A stretch of DNA of 64,000 bases from Talpa occidentalis (taxonomy: Eukaryota > Chordata > Mammalia > Eulipotyphla > Talpidae). The stretch spans positions 96,869,483 through 96,933,482 of the forward strand of contig NW_023605083.1 of the NCBI RefSeq assembly GCF_014898055.3, read 5' to 3'. Under the pieces are notes generated by a model, which was not told the DNA's origin, searched no databases, and was given only the letters and a program-made list of their open reading frames with translations. This document shows, piece after piece, positions 49,880 to 63,174 of this stretch. The position numbers and the translations under genes are program-made. Within the stretch, counting starts at the first letter, position 1. Each line of letters starts with the position of its first letter.

Positions 49880-52590
49880 TAAATAAATATTTATAATCCT
49901 TTTTTAAATACTGAACAGAGATAAGGGAGGAAAATAATTCTCTCTGTGAAAGTTTTATTTAATGTTTAATACAGAAAATTACAGAATACATAAAATGTGG
50001 CTTAGATTCTGATTCATGCGTACCTAAAGAATATGAACTTCATAAAATAAATCATTTCAAAAAAACTAAATAGCATTAAGGTAGACTACTAGAAAGGCTA
50101 CTATATTGGATATCAAAAGGACTGGGGGATCTCAGTCCTGAAATTCTGGGTGTGGAGGGGAGATCTGTTCTGTTCAATATTGGGGAATTATTGCTATTTT
50201 CATTTGTCAAATATTATTTGTAGGTTCAGATAAATCAGTGTGTCCTTCAACAGATTACCTGTATTTCTAGTTTATTGTTTTGTTTTGTTTTTTTCCATGT
50301 GTGTTTGGGTCAGTATTCAAATACAGTTTTGTGATTAAATCAGAGCTCTAATTCAATTATATTGGTAAAATATTCTTCAATGGCAGAGGCAATTCATTAT
50401 ATTTCTTCAACATATTTCTACAACAGGCATTAAAATAAAGTGAATCTCAACACCCTAATTCCAAACTTGATGGACTAAACATGATCTTTTTAATATTTTA
50501 TAAAGTGATGATCATTGAAGACACACACGAGTAAAATTTCCTTACAGAAGTAATGGCATTACTCACACTTAATATGTTGGTTTGTAGCTCTCATCCAATC
50601 TTTTTAAGTACACATAAACATGGAAAATTATAGTGCATGTGACATGTCATATTGACTTTTTTTTCTTAATGCCAAATTGTGAACTTCCTAGGTCACTAAA
50701 TATTTAGTCACTATTCTGTATACCATAGAGAACAAAACATGCTGGAGCAAGAGACAGTGACTGACATGAGAACAGGGATCCTGGATCCATTTCAGGTGAT
50801 AAGATACTTACTTATGAAATAATACGAGGGATACAACAAGATTCACAAAAATGCAGCCTTAATAATTGCTAATAATGAGTTGAGAGGAAGGACATTGTCA
50901 TTCTTTATGCAGGTACATCTAAAATTGACTCATCAGGCACTGGGGTACAGGACCCCTGAAAACTGTTAGCAAGTCTATGCTTACTTCTATGAAAACACTT
51001 GCCACAAACACAGCAGTTATCATTGGGAAGAAAATATGTTTCAAATAATTTTCTTCTTTTCAGAAAGAACCAGTGGTAGTTCTTACCACTGGTATGCTTA
51101 CCTTCAGTGAAATTGCTTATGAATTATTAGACATAGCTCCAGTATCCAACAACATGGTTTAATGCAAATTTTGCTTTATCCGTATAATGGCATACTGCAC
51201 TGTTTTTCAAGTGGAAAGCTGATCAAAATAAAAGATTTAGTAATCTTATTATTGATGTTTTTCAAAGAAAGTTTTAAATGAAATAACCTAGCTATATCAT
51301 TATAGCCTAAATAAGTAAATGGAACATGTTGGCAATAAAATAAAATTCATAGTGCGTGCAGACTTATATTTATTTGTCTGCGTCACCTCAAAGTGCAAAA
51401 ACAACAGATGTGCACATTTGAGACTTTTAACCCTGGAGGATCCCTCTGTTGCCTTTACTGCTTTAGTTTCAAACACGACTTCAACTTTAGTATTTATTGA
51501 ATTGTCACCAAACTTGCTGAACTAAATAAAGACCTTAAGCAAGTTAGCATATGCTATAATAATAAAAATAAAACAAAAATTCTGAGAAGCATGGGTGTAG
51601 TGAGCTGCTGCTTTGCATAGACAAATAAAGGTACAAAAGTTATCATTTTGAAAGACTTCTTCAATTGATTGTAGCCCAGTGGCTGAGAAGTCATTGAAAG
51701 AGTTCTTAAGTGAAGGAACCTTTCTACAGGGAACTGCTTCTATGGTAAAAGTTCATTTGACCTCCCAGCTGTGTAAGGACCTTCCTCCTTCAAGCTAACC
51801 TTCAGAAGCTTTTGTGATAAACATGTTACATTTCTAATGTTTTTTGGGAAACCTAAAAGATTTAATGTGTTTTGGAAAATGTAACCTAACATTTAATTTT
51901 TTAAAAATATTCCCAAACCATTTGAAAATCTTTAAGAAATTAGCCACTTAAGTCTCTGTAATTTATTTATTGTTTTTCCCATTTTTATTATAATAAAAGA
52001 AAAATTTGAAAAGAGAACAAAAACTCATAGACCGATCACCCTGAAACAAAAAAAAATTCTAAATTAGCATTGAAACATTTTTCCAGATTATTAGTCTTCT
52101 TAATTAAAATGTTAAAGGACTGCCATTATTATCAAGTTGTTTCAGCACATTTTAACCATTCAATGTTATCCATTCCTTTAATGCTGCTTCCAGGTTTTAT
52201 CTGTTAAAAGCACTCCTACAGCAGACATTTTTAATTTTTAGCATATAGTTTTCTCTTCTACTTCTGGGCTATTTCCTTATCATGTAGTTTTAGAAGTAGA
52301 GTTTATTAGACATGAAGTAAGTTCATTAACTTTAGAGTTCTTAACTGCTCTCATAAGAATGCTTTGCCTTTTCATTTGTAAATGCTATTGAAATAACTTA
52401 TTTTTCATGTTCCTGCTTGCATTTTAATTTTAAACATTTTGTATTCTCATTCGCTTACGAGGCAATACAAATTTCAGATTATTAAATATTGTGTATTATC
52501 TCTGATCAATAATCTGCAGTGGGCTGTTCTTCACTTAATCGCAATGTTATATCTGATTTTTTTGGTTGCATATCTTTCAAAATTTTGACT
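49880..52590. other. Intron stretch, no recognised element
   Basis: AT-rich intron without a recognised repeat. The 68-codon open frame at 51319-51525 has no identifiable features. Confidence 0.5.
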
Positions 52591-52607
52591 CGTGGTAATT
52601 CTCTTTA

Positions 52608-52958
52608 TTTTTTTTTATTTTTTTTATATAATAAATTTTATTTTTATATTCCCCATACAATTTCAAACCCCCCATTCTGACCCCAGTCCCTCTCCTCCCG
52701 CCCCCCACCTCCCAAAAAGTGTCTCTGGTTCATAGTTTTTTGTTGATTTTGATTTTCACTTTCTTACAGTTATTCATTTTCCTGGTCCCTTATTTAAGTT
52801 TTCTAGATTCCTGCTATGAGTGAGACCATCCGGTATTTTTCTTTTTCTTTCTGGCTTGTTTCACTGAGCATGATCCCTTCCAGCGCCATCCATGTTGCTG
52901 CAAATTGCATGTGTTTATCTTTTTTAAATGCTGAGTAGTATCCCATGGTATATATGTA
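52608..52958 (-). repeat. L1 LINE 3' fragment (young)
   Basis: About 351 bp, 5'-truncated, with a perfect 17-bp TSD, CGTGGTAATTCTCTTTA, at 52591-52607 and 52959-52975. It carries the last codons of ORF2 (MQFAATWMALEGIMLS through SLIAGI) and the same 3' UTR as the copy at 40820, including the G-rich tract, seen here as a C-rich run at about 52668-52713. Confidence 0.95.
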
Positions 52959-52975
52959 CGTGGTAATTCTCTTTA

Positions 52976-55900
52976 AACAAAACTTTCTAGAATTAATTTT
53001 CAAGTCATTACATTATGATAATGGAGGATATGATACCTCAAATATTTAATCAGTGGAGCCATCGTTTTGGAAAATTACATTGATTTAAGCTAGATTCTAG
53101 CTTATTGATGTTTATACAGACTTTTCATATAAAGACACTATATTCTAACATTGTTTTGTATCATTACAGATTTAATTATAAAGGATCTGTTTATCTTTTC
53201 ATATATTATGGATTTGTCGGGGTAGTAACAGTTGTTATATACTGTGGCACATATAATGTAGAATGTTTTTCACATAAGAGGAGTACATGATCTGGGAGAT
53301 TTTTTTTAAATATAGGATTGTATTTCATGGAGCATTGTGGTCAACTTGACATTTCTAAAGTAAAATTTGATTAGAAATGCACTCAAATATGCTTTAAAAT
53401 GTTTTATCTTGTAAAATCTGGCTTTGGGTATTGTTTAGGAGTTAGCCTTAAACCAGCTTTTCATCATGTTATTTAATCATAACCATTGCTATCAAGCCTT
53501 TCTTCTGCTTTCACTGTCTTCCTTACCAAATTAAGGAAATGAATAAGCCTTCTCCAGGCCTGAAATGCATTTAAATAGAAGCTCAAAAGAAATGTAGTCA
53601 GTTAAATTAAAACTTTCTCTGTTTACAAGTATTTTATTAAGACATTAACACTCTTAGCTCATTGTCAGAAAATTAGATTGCTACTTTACACTGATTTTAT
53701 GTGCAGATGTAGCAAATCATATATGTTCCAATATTCTTAGAATTGCTTCCAACATACAAAACCATAATGTAGAGAGGAAACTATAGGCATGGCATCTGTT
53801 GTTGGTAATTCTTTAAATACTGGGATTTGATGACTAAATGCCTTTTTTCTAAATTGCATAATCATACTAATAAATTCATAACCATACATCTATTAGTGTA
53901 AGTCTTGGATATTTTTTGTAAATGTTTCCCTACTTTCTGGGGTTAAATTGCTATTTGACTAAAAGCTGGAAAAAATTTAAATTCTTTTTGTGCCATTTTC
54001 AAAAGTTAGCGTAAAACTTCTGAAAAGTGCCATTGAAAAACTCAAAATGTAACACTGAGCTCCATTATATTTTTTCTTTATTAGAAATTTCCAGTAATTT
54101 TTAATTTTTATCCACATATCTTAGATAAGCAAACATCTCATCACAGTTTGCTCTTAACAAAAGAACCAAAAATATTTGGTTTGTGTAATGAAGCTTTTCT
54201 CCCATGGATTTACTGCTTTGTTATTTTTGGATGATTCTGTAAGGTGATAAATGCACAGATTATGCTCAGAACACTGTGACTCTGCTTGTAATACTTTACA
54301 GGTTTTATTTGGATTCTCAGGAAAGAAACTATGTGCTTAAACTTTTCAGGGTTATGGGAAGTTACCCAATCTCTTACCAATTGTTCATGACAAATGTCTT
54401 GTCCTACTCAAAGAATTTTCATTCGTTCCGTATCTTTTAGCAAAGGAACTATATAGGACTTCCTCTCTCATGTGGGTGACCCAGCATTTCACTTAGATAC
54501 ATATTCTCAGTGTATCAGACGCAGAACTAAGGCATTTTCAATAATCAGGTTGAAAGGAAAAACAGTGGGAATATAGGAATAAAAACCATTACAAAAAGTT
54601 GTGAGAAATATAGTGATGCCTTTATATAATACATCTTCTCTGCTTAAGAATTCTTTGAAAATATCCCACTATATTTTATGTGCTAATTTTATCCTTTGAT
54701 GCAATATTATTTCTATTATTTATTTATTTTGAAGAGCAGTCACGTTTCATTCACTGTTCAATTTTTTCCACTTAAATTCATAAAAGAAGCACATTTTGTA
54801 ACTTCCTTTAAGCATGAAGATTTCCAAAAGTTATTTTAAAATAATTTTAGGCAATCAGTTAAGAGAATATATCAGGATTGTGGGGAAATTGGGCAATAGA
54901 GAAATTTTAATAAAGTTGAAATACACTTCTGTTGTTGTATCCCCACCACAGAATCTCAGAGATGTAAAGAAACAGGGTTATTAAGGGAGGTTTCAAGTCA
55001 CTTTGCTAAGATAATACAGTAGAGAGTTGATGTCTCTTAGCAGCCACATCATTGTCCTTTTCAGATATATTGGGTCTGAAGTTCCAAAATAAACTGATCT
55101 TAGAAGAAATGTGTTCATCTTTCAATGTTATTGCAAATTTACAGAAAAGTGTGATGCAACTATTTTTTTTAAGGTATATAATCTCTTATGGGCAAAATGA
55201 ATGAGCCATATATTTTTTCCTGTTCCCCCGACCACCTCCTTTTTTGCTTCTATTCTCTGCTGTACAGAGTAATGTGATGATTAAACGAACAGGTGCCAGG
55301 AGCACTGAGGCAAGCTGGCTTTCTGCCCGCATGTGTACAGTGGAGATATTGTGTCACTCCAGGTTTTGGTGTATTGCTATGTCCTGACGAGGGAAGGGAT
55401 AACCCAGTTGAAATACATACTGCAACTCCTAAGGGATTAAGTGTGTTTCCTTTGCTTTATAGTTCAGAATTTTACAGAGTTTTACAGTTTCTTTGTTTAG
55501 GAGTTCTCAGATTGCTAATGATTTCTCTAGCCTCTACCCCCACCCCATTGTGACCAGATGTATGTTACGGTCGCATTTGAACCTCTGTAGTTTTGCCAAT
55601 TTTATTGCTCAACATGTGGTATAACCTTTTCTTTTCAAGTATTGTATCATATTGTACCACAGAGTCCTAGATAATGATAAGTCCACTTATTTCTTGACTT
55701 TTAAAAATGTTCATGCTCTAATTTTTTTAATGGTGGTAACTATTTTAAGGGATTATTTCAGAAATCACACTGTTATTGTATTATTTTATCACTGTTAATG
55801 TTGTCAATAAGCATACTTATTTTGCTTCATAGTTGCAGAGGAATCCTCATGAATTTATTAATATGGTAGTCTAATTGTGTCCATATTAGATCTTGATGAA

Positions 55901-58900
55901 GTAGCGTTAATTGAGGAAATACTTCCTAATCTTTTAAGCCTGAGTTTAAATGATTTTTTTTTTCTTTTTGCAATCTAAGTAGTCTTCATTGGTAGTCTTT
56001 AGTGGGTTTTAATGCATTTAATTTGATTTTCAAAACTGACCTTTAGAATTAACTATTTAATTTTTTTTCAAAGGTGGAATTATAGTCCTTGGCAGCTGTT
56101 TGCATGGACATATCTTTGTGCTTATTAGGAGATTTTAGAAGGCTCATAACCTCACCCTGGGCATCCCTTGTTGTAGAACACACTAACTAAAATAGGAACC
56201 CTAAAATTCATGTATATTAGAAGAACTATTCCCTTTCTTTTCAAGTGCTAGACTTGTGCTAAAGTCAAATAATGACCTTGTAAAATATGTAGGATTTCAG
56301 GGAGGGTTTGGGATTGGGACAGTTTTAAGTATGTTGAGGTGTGATAGAAATAATACAACTAGAAGATACAGGGTAGATATGGTATAGAGAAAGGAGAAAA
56401 TGGACAGAACAGTTGTCTTTGGAGGTGGGAAGGAACAGTATCACCAGCCCAGTTGGAGACACTAGCCCTGGGTAGGGGAGAAGGAGAGGAGGCTCTGCCT
56501 GTCACTAGAGGTGATAGTAGGAGAACTAGAGTGTCTTGTTAGAAGATTTCAGTGTTGAAATAAAGTAAAAGGCTGTATCATGTATTGAAGGTGGAGGGGG
56601 TAGAAATGGAGACAATGGCAGGTGCTTAAGAGTGCACCAGATTTGAAGTCCTCTTGTGGAGAGGAGCATATCGAGTTGACTAGAGACAAATAATAAGATT
56701 GCCAGGAGTAGCTAAGAACCTATTTGGAACTGGTGATTATGAACTTGCAGTGACTCCTCTGTCCATAGTGTCACTTTTACCAGTGTAGCGCCCCTGTTCA
56801 GGCACACAGAGAGAAAAAAGAGTGATAAAGGGCAAACTTGGGCGCCTGGGGTGGTTACAGATGGTGCATACATACAGCAATGGGTCTGCATAGGAGGGGG
56901 TGGAGCATTAAAGACCTAAAAGCACCTTGAAAAATTATTCAGAATACTTAGAGTGCAGTGTGTAAGGGCAAGAGCAAGATAAGAGCCAGAGAGGTGAAAG
57001 GGGCCAGAGCATTTATGAAGAGCTTTACAGGTCCTGGGAGAGCGTTGAACTTACTTCTCTGGCAGTGGGCAGCAATGGACAAGTTTTATGCTAAGATGTA
57101 ACATAATCAGGTTCACATCTGAAAGATCACTTTGACTGTTGTGTGAAAAATGCATAGGTGTGGATCAGTATTAGAGGTAGGGGGAACAGTCATGAGACTC
57201 TTGTAATCTCGGCAAAATAAAATAGTAGCCTGAACTAAGGAAGTGCTCCTGAGGATTAGAGAAAATGGATGTATTTGAGAAATATTTAGAATCAACATTT
57301 TGTCTTCCTGTAACACTTTCTTTGGGGAGAAGAAAGGTACTAATTGGCTAACGGGCCATTGGATTTGTTTTTATACCAGATCAGCTTAGTAATTTTTCAT
57401 TTGTTAACTTAAAGAGGGTCTGTCCAGATTTTTATTTATATCATTTTACTAGAATTTTTTTAAATACCTTTTTTTCTTTTGTAGAAAATACGTGGTTTTT
57501 ATAGGCAATTAAAAAACAGAAAAGATAAAGAATAATAAATCATCCTATTCTTCTCTACCCAGAGAAAAATATTGTAAATGTTTTGATGTATCTAACTTCC
57601 TTTTTCAAAAAGTGGTCTTTATAAATTGAGATCTCTCTGGCAGGGGAAAGAGGTCAGTTCTAACTGGGTGATTCTGGCAGCTAGTCAAGACCATGTGACT
57701 TGTTTGGCTTTTTTATTGGGAGAGTATAGTTCTTTGGCCTGCAGAAAGTGCTGAGTGACCTTTCAGACCTTTTTTTTTTTTTTTTTCTTTTGAGACCAAG
57801 CTTTAAAATACACTTAATGAGAGGTGGCTTTAGAACATGTTTAGTGGAGAGCATTGCACCAGTCACCACATGAGGTGAAAAGCCACTTCTGATGAATGCC
57901 GGAGTACACATACACTCATTATTTCAAATGCCTCGTGGGGAAAAATCAATGGAAACGAATCTTATTTAATTTGTTTATTCTGGATATGGCCATAGAATGT
58001 TGGTAACAACCAAAGAGTAATGACCGACTGGGTATCTTAACTGATTTGTAAGCTGAAAGTAATGGTATGTGGAATCCTGCTGGATAAGGTGCCTCTCCCA
58101 GTGCTTTATTTATTTATTTTTTTAACATCCCTTTTAACTTGGTCTGAGATTGATTGAGACATTATCTTGGACCTTGGAAGCTGTGAGCCATATTGGGGAA
58201 TGACAAACACTTGTTGACAGCTTTGAGAAGATGGATGGAAAAACAAAGTTCACATGTTTGTTTTTCTATTGAGTTTTAAGAAAATGTTGTTATTTAATAC
58301 AGGGAAGGAAAAATTTGCACCTCATTATCAAATTCAATTATTTCCTGAACCTGACTTACAAACATCTCTATAATACACTACTTTTGCATAGGGTATAATT
58401 TACCAAGGTAGAAATAGGAAGTGCCTCACTTCGGCCAAGTTATAGTTTTATCTGCTTTTGGTATCTGTGTGTTGTTTTAGCTTACAGAATTCAATAGTAT
58501 CATAAGTGTATACTGACTTAGAGGATTAATGAGTATGTTTTATATCTGAGCATCATCTCTTTGTAGTAGTAATAATAATCTAATATAAGATCATGATATA
58601 ACAGAAAAGCACAAATCTCATAATAGACATCTGATAAATAATTTTTATGGTAATAGTTCCATGTGTCTTCATCATGTGGCTACAAGGGGGAAAAAATGAT
58701 CCATTTACTACGCTATCAAATACAACTATTAAATTGATTCCCAAGCTGATTAGACAAAGATTAATATGAATTATTTATTGTGTTTCTATTGGTTAATGCC
58801 TTTTAGATACTTAAGCTAGGAATATCCTTTCTACCACAGGCAAGTTATTTTATACTTATGATGTGAGAAATGAAATGATTTGGGGTTGTTAGTTTTATAA

Positions 58901-60334
58901 TAAGTTCTAAATAATTTTACTACATCTGTCTGCTGGACATTTTCCTATTTCTCCAAGAAATAGAATTTTTCTTTCCTAGTAAATATGCTTGTAATTTGAG
59001 TTTGGGATACTGTGTCACTGTGCCTCCCCACCAACCTCCTTCCCTTGCACATAGGATAGTTGCCTCATGATGGTTCTGCACTTTTCTTCTGAGTTTTCAG
59101 GTAATAAAAGCCAGGGCTTCTGGCACCATTTTTCCTGTTTCATGTGAAGAGCCTGTATGTAGGAGAACACCATGCAGATTGAAGAAATAGAGCCAAATCA
59201 TGATAGCACATTTGACATTGAATCCAGTCATTCCTAAAACTAAGAGTAAGCCTGTTATAAGAGAGAAAACCCCATCTTCTTTGAGCTAGTTTGGGTTGTA
59301 TTTCTCTCATTTACAACCCCAAGATCTGAGTAACGTAACAGATCATAGGACTGCTGGAGGGTAAGAAATGTGAGGGAATAGATGACTGCCTGGAGAGAAG
59401 ATGGTGAGGTAGGGAACCTGAATAAAAAAGGAAAAGTTTAAAATGAAAACAATTCCAAAAGACTGATGGATTTTTCTGAGGAAAAGAGACTGAAAGTAAA
59501 ACTTCTTTTGAAAATGTAATATGACCAGAAAAGAAGTTGTTTGCTGAAGGTATTACTCACTTCTGTGCAATCCACATCACTCTTACCTTTGAAATGTGTA
59601 CAGTGTTTGCATATTAGGACATTGGAGGCAAGGGCAGAGGTGGAACCTTGGGGGTAATGACCAGTGGAATCAGTGGTCCTTGATTTCCACATCTCTTGTA
59701 TCCTATTTATGGCCACAGTAACCTAAGAGAAAGAGGGACATATTTCCCTTGGTTTTGATTTGTAAAATCCCAGGGAGGGCTTTCAGTGTCCCAGTTTGTA
59801 TCAGATACCCACTCAGTCACTGTGTCCAGGTATGGGGTGAGAGACTGGTTCTATGTCCACTTGAGACCTCATGAACAGAGCTTCTCAAAGAGGGCAAGGC
59901 AAGCACAAGCCTGTCAAGTCAGTGTGACCTGAGCGACTGTCCAAATTGTGTTCCCTGCACCTTGTTACTTCTCCTGGTGTTCGCATTAGTGACAGTGTAT
60001 GCAAAATGGTGCAGGACAGTGTATTCTATGGGTTGGTAATACTACATTTTATTTTCAACTCAAATGTTTACTTCACTGTTTCAGAAGTAGTTGGAATTAA
60101 CTGAAATGATAATATGAAAAAAAATTTTATAAAGCACAGGGTGGAAAAGCAGTGTAAATCTATCACTTGAATGTGTTGTGTTTTGGAAGTGTGGTTTTTC
60201 TATCTCAAGCAAAACAGCTAATGTAACTGAGAAGCATGAAAATACATGAAAAACAAAATAGCATAGTGAGCTCTGATCTCTTGGAGCTAGGAAGAATCAT
60301 TGCACCCTCACTGAAATGAACCAAGTGAACTTAC
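52976..60334. other. Intron stretch, mostly unassigned
   Basis: AT-rich intron. A purine-rich block at 56400-57250 (GCAGTGGGCAGCAATGGACA, CTGAAAGATCACTTTGACTG, GAGACTCTTGTAATCTCGGC) resembles a common ancient mammalian repeat whose name I cannot assign. A T17 tract lies at 57770-57786. Open frames here have no identifiable features. Confidence 0.45.
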
Positions 60335-60365
60335 CATGATAACCATGTTAAGTCTGGTTATCATG
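60335..60365. repeat. Small perfect hairpin
   Basis: CATGATAACCA at 60335-60345 and its exact complement TGGTTATCATG at 60355-60365 flank a 9-base loop. There is no U-run or other RNA context, so no function is claimed. Confidence 0.8.
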
Positions 60366-60414
60366 ATAGTTCTGCCCAGAGGTTGCTTGTCCTGATAACT
60401 TAAATCTTCATGGG

Positions 60415-60785
60415 TGTAGGGTCAGGAATGGACCACAGTGCAGGTTTTCTGATCCCATGCAGACCAGGTAAAGGAGGAGTCAGAGTCCTCAGTGGTTTTG
60501 CAGGTTTTTATTGGGGTTCAGCGGGTATGTGGCAGGCAGGGGTGCTGGGAGGCTGGCAGTCCTCCCAGCCCCCAGCAAATCTTCACTCTATCTGTGCTCT
60601 CTGGCGTTCTCTGCTTCGGCTTCTGCTACTGGCTCTCCATGACGCCGCCCTTAAAAGCACAGTCTTAGCCCAGGTGTACCCACTCCAGGTGCCTGCCATC
60701 AGGCATGCATTCAGGATCACAGGGTTCCCTCATCTATCCTGATGGCGGGAGGGCAGAAAAGCCTGATATTTTTCCTTACCCTACA
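60415..60785 (-). mobile_element. Solo LTR of an endogenous retrovirus, 371 bp
   Basis: On the minus strand it begins TGTAGGGTAAGG and ends ACCCTACA, giving an 8-bp inverted terminal match. A poly(A) signal AATAAA lies at 60507-60512 (complement). The 5-bp TSD ATGGG is at 60410-60414 and 60786-60790. No internal viral sequence adjoins it, so it arose by LTR-LTR recombination. It is the same family as 62340-62769. Confidence 0.9.
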
Positions 60786-61269
60786 ATGGGAGTCAGAAAC
60801 TGCTGCCAACTTACGGTACCCAGGAGTTCAGTTGCGTTCTCAGCTTCACTTCCCTTTGGATTGCTGACTTGCCAAAACCATGTAAAAGTTAATTTTGTTT
60901 TTCACACAGATGAAATAATCATTACAATTTCTGAATTAAGAGAGAGTCTCAGAGAGAGTGTGTGTGTATGTGACTGTCTTGAGAACTACCAAACTAGTTA
61001 TTTATATGAGTTTCTGTGTTATTAGATAACACCTTACCAGCATTTAAATAACTTGATTTATAATTGGAATCCTCATTAGTCCTATGAAATTAAATTATTG
61101 GGTCGTGAAGGAATGATTATTTCAAAAACCTGTTATTTGTGTTTGACTATTGGGAAAGGAAAGAGATAAAAACAGACAACATTTTAATTACATGTAATTT
61201 CAACTAATTCAATAAAGATTATAGGCTCATAGCAAAGAATTTTTAAGTTACAAATTATATAATTTTTAC

Positions 61270-61543
61270 TTTTTAAAAATTTATTTATGCATACAAGAAC
61301 TGGGGTGTAGGCCAGAGGTGCAGGGGGTGAGAAGATTCACCAGAGACAGAGTGGAGAAATAGAATGGGTGAATCTACTGAAAAACACTGCTGAAGGGAGC
61401 AGCAGATGAGGCAGGATGAGGCAGGAGAGGTCTGCTGCTCCATGTGGGTTAGCTCCCTGGTCAGGGATTGAACTCATGCCACAGTGGCTGGTGATAACTT
61501 GATAAGAGCTGATACTTAACCCCTGCCCCACCAGGGAGGCTCC
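61270..61543 (-). repeat. tRNA-derived SINE, long type 2 (tandem, left copy)
   Basis: Minus strand head GGAGCCTCCCTGGTGGGGCA, body typical of type 2, and (AAAT)n tail. Flanks read TATATAATTTTT on the left and TATATAGAATTTTT on the right, a TSD with a small change. Confidence 0.85.
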
Positions 61544-61551
61544 TATATAGA

Positions 61552-61823
61552 ATTTTTTTTTAAAGATTTATTTATTTATGCATACAAGAGCTGGGGTACA
61601 GGCCAGAGAAGGGGGGGGTGTGAAAGGATTCACTAGAGACAGTGGGGAACAGAACAGGCAGATTGACCGAAGTACACTGCTGAGGGGAGCAGTTGGCGAG
61701 TCAGGAGAGGTCTGCTGCGCCATATGGGTTGCTCCCTGGCCAGCCGGGGATTGAACTCATGCTGCAGAGGCTTCGGATTGCTTCATAGTGAGGTGCTTAA
61801 CCCCTTGCGCCACCAGGGAGACC
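61552..61823 (-). repeat. tRNA-derived SINE, long type 2 (tandem, right copy)
   Basis: Minus strand head GGGTCTCCCTGGTGGCGCAA, body, and tail ending AATCTTTAAAAAAAAA. A TATATATAATTTTTAA flank follows, so both tandem copies used nearly the same target. A G-run at about 61610-61617 lies inside. Confidence 0.87.
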
Positions 61824-62149
61824 CTATATATAATTTTTAAATGCATGTAGCAAGTCTATAAATATACATTTTTAGTTGCATTGTGGATACTGTGTAAGAA
61901 GGCAAGAGCAGGAGCCTATAAATAAATTATAGACTTTTAATAAATTGAATGCATATTTGCATTGTTCTCAATTAAGAATTATAAATTCATATACATCGGT
62001 AAGCCTACCATTTAGATCATTAGATAAATGAACATATTGAAGAAAAATACTTAGAAACGTTGATACTGTCAGACCCACTATGAGTGATGTAAGAGATGTA
62101 TATAACAATAAGGCCTAATATGATCGTAAAATTACAGTGTCTGTACAAG

Positions 62150-62339
62150 GCTCTTGCTCTGCACCTGGTGCTGGGCCTGAGGCAAGCAGAGCCCACAGTC
62201 AGGAAAGTGGAGCAGAGCAAGAACAACCTGGAATTCCAAGAATGAGTGACAGCTCTTGAGAAGAAACTGTCACACATACCTATCTCCTGCCACCTCCAAG
62301 TCTGCAACTTCAATGATACGGTGACCCTCAGAACCCGGG
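62150..62339 (+). pseudogene. Coding-like relic, left part (unidentified protein)
   Basis: One frame reads coding-like sequence (AEPTVRKVEQSKNNLEFQE, an in-frame TGA, then VTALEKKLSHIPISCHLQV and NFNDTVTLRTR). It is charged and heptad-like, so it may derive from a coiled-coil protein. It stops at the solo LTR. The lack of introns suggests a retro-copy. I do not recognise the parent gene, and an origin from a retroelement is not excluded. Confidence 0.35.
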
Positions 62340-62769
62340 TGTAGGATAAGGAAAAATGTCAGGCTTTTTTGTCCTCCCGCCATCAGGATAGATGATGGAT
62401 CCTTGCGGTCCTGAATGCATGCCTGATGGCGGGCACCTGGAATAGGGTGTGGGCCTAGATAGAGGGGATTCACCTGGCCTAAGACTGGGCTTTTAAGGGC
62501 GGCATCACGGGGACGCTAGCAGAAGCCGAAAGAGAAGCCGAGAGAGAAGCAAGGAAGCAGAAGCTGAGAAAAGGCCGGAGAGCCCAGAGTGAAGACCTGC
62601 TGGGGACTGGGAGGCCTGCCAGCCTGCCCCCCAGCACTCCTACCTGCCATGTACCGGGTAAATCCCAATAAAAAGACCTGCAAAAAGCCACTAAGGACTC
62701 TGACTCCTCCTTTACCAGGTCTGCATAGGATCCTAGAAAACCTGCTCTGTGTCCATTCCTGCCCCTACA
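62340..62769 (+). mobile_element. Solo LTR of an endogenous retrovirus, 430 bp
   Basis: Begins TGTAGGATAAGG and ends CCCCTACA, with poly(A) signal AATAAA at 62667-62672. The 5-bp TSD CCGGG lies at 62335-62339 and 62770-62774. It is the same family as the minus-strand copy at 60415, but longer, mainly through a purine-rich insertion around 62520-62590. No viral genes adjoin it. Confidence 0.9.
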
Positions 62770-62774
62770 CCGGG

Positions 62775-63140
62775 CATGTCACCATGGAGCAGCACATAGA
62801 CTTGACCCAAATTATGGGGCGTGAAAGAGTTTGGGGATCAGCTACAGCTCAAGGAGATGTGGCAGGGGCTGGAAAAACTAAACTCAATGCTGCCCCAGAC
62901 CGATAAGCGGATCCAACTGATCCACAACACTTGTCTGTAGGCTGCAGTCCTGCCTGACCTTACACAACTTCTCAAGCATATAGATGCCTGCGGCTTCATT
63001 TCTAGCTCCCAAACCTCACCCCAGGATCCTTGCCTATTCCTGACCTACAACTAGGCAGTAAAGGGTCTTGTGGACAACATAGTTCCAAATTAGCTAACTT
63101 GACGCAACACAAAACTATTATAGTTCACCCTTGTGGGCTT
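62775..63140 (+). pseudogene. Coding-like relic, right part (unidentified protein)
   Basis: Continues the relic after the LTR: MEQHIDLTQIMG, then a frame change into VKEFGDQLQLKEMWQGLEKL and PQTDKRIQLIHNTCL, a TAG, and AAVLPDLTQLLKHIDACGF. The frameshift and stop show it is dead. No parent gene was recognised and no poly-A tail was seen before 63140. Confidence 0.35.
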
Positions 63141-63174
63141 AAATGAAATGAATCCAATAACTAATCTGAAATTG

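Noticed and set aside
60410..60742. 110-codon open frame
   Set aside because: It lies antisense within the solo LTR at 60415-60785.
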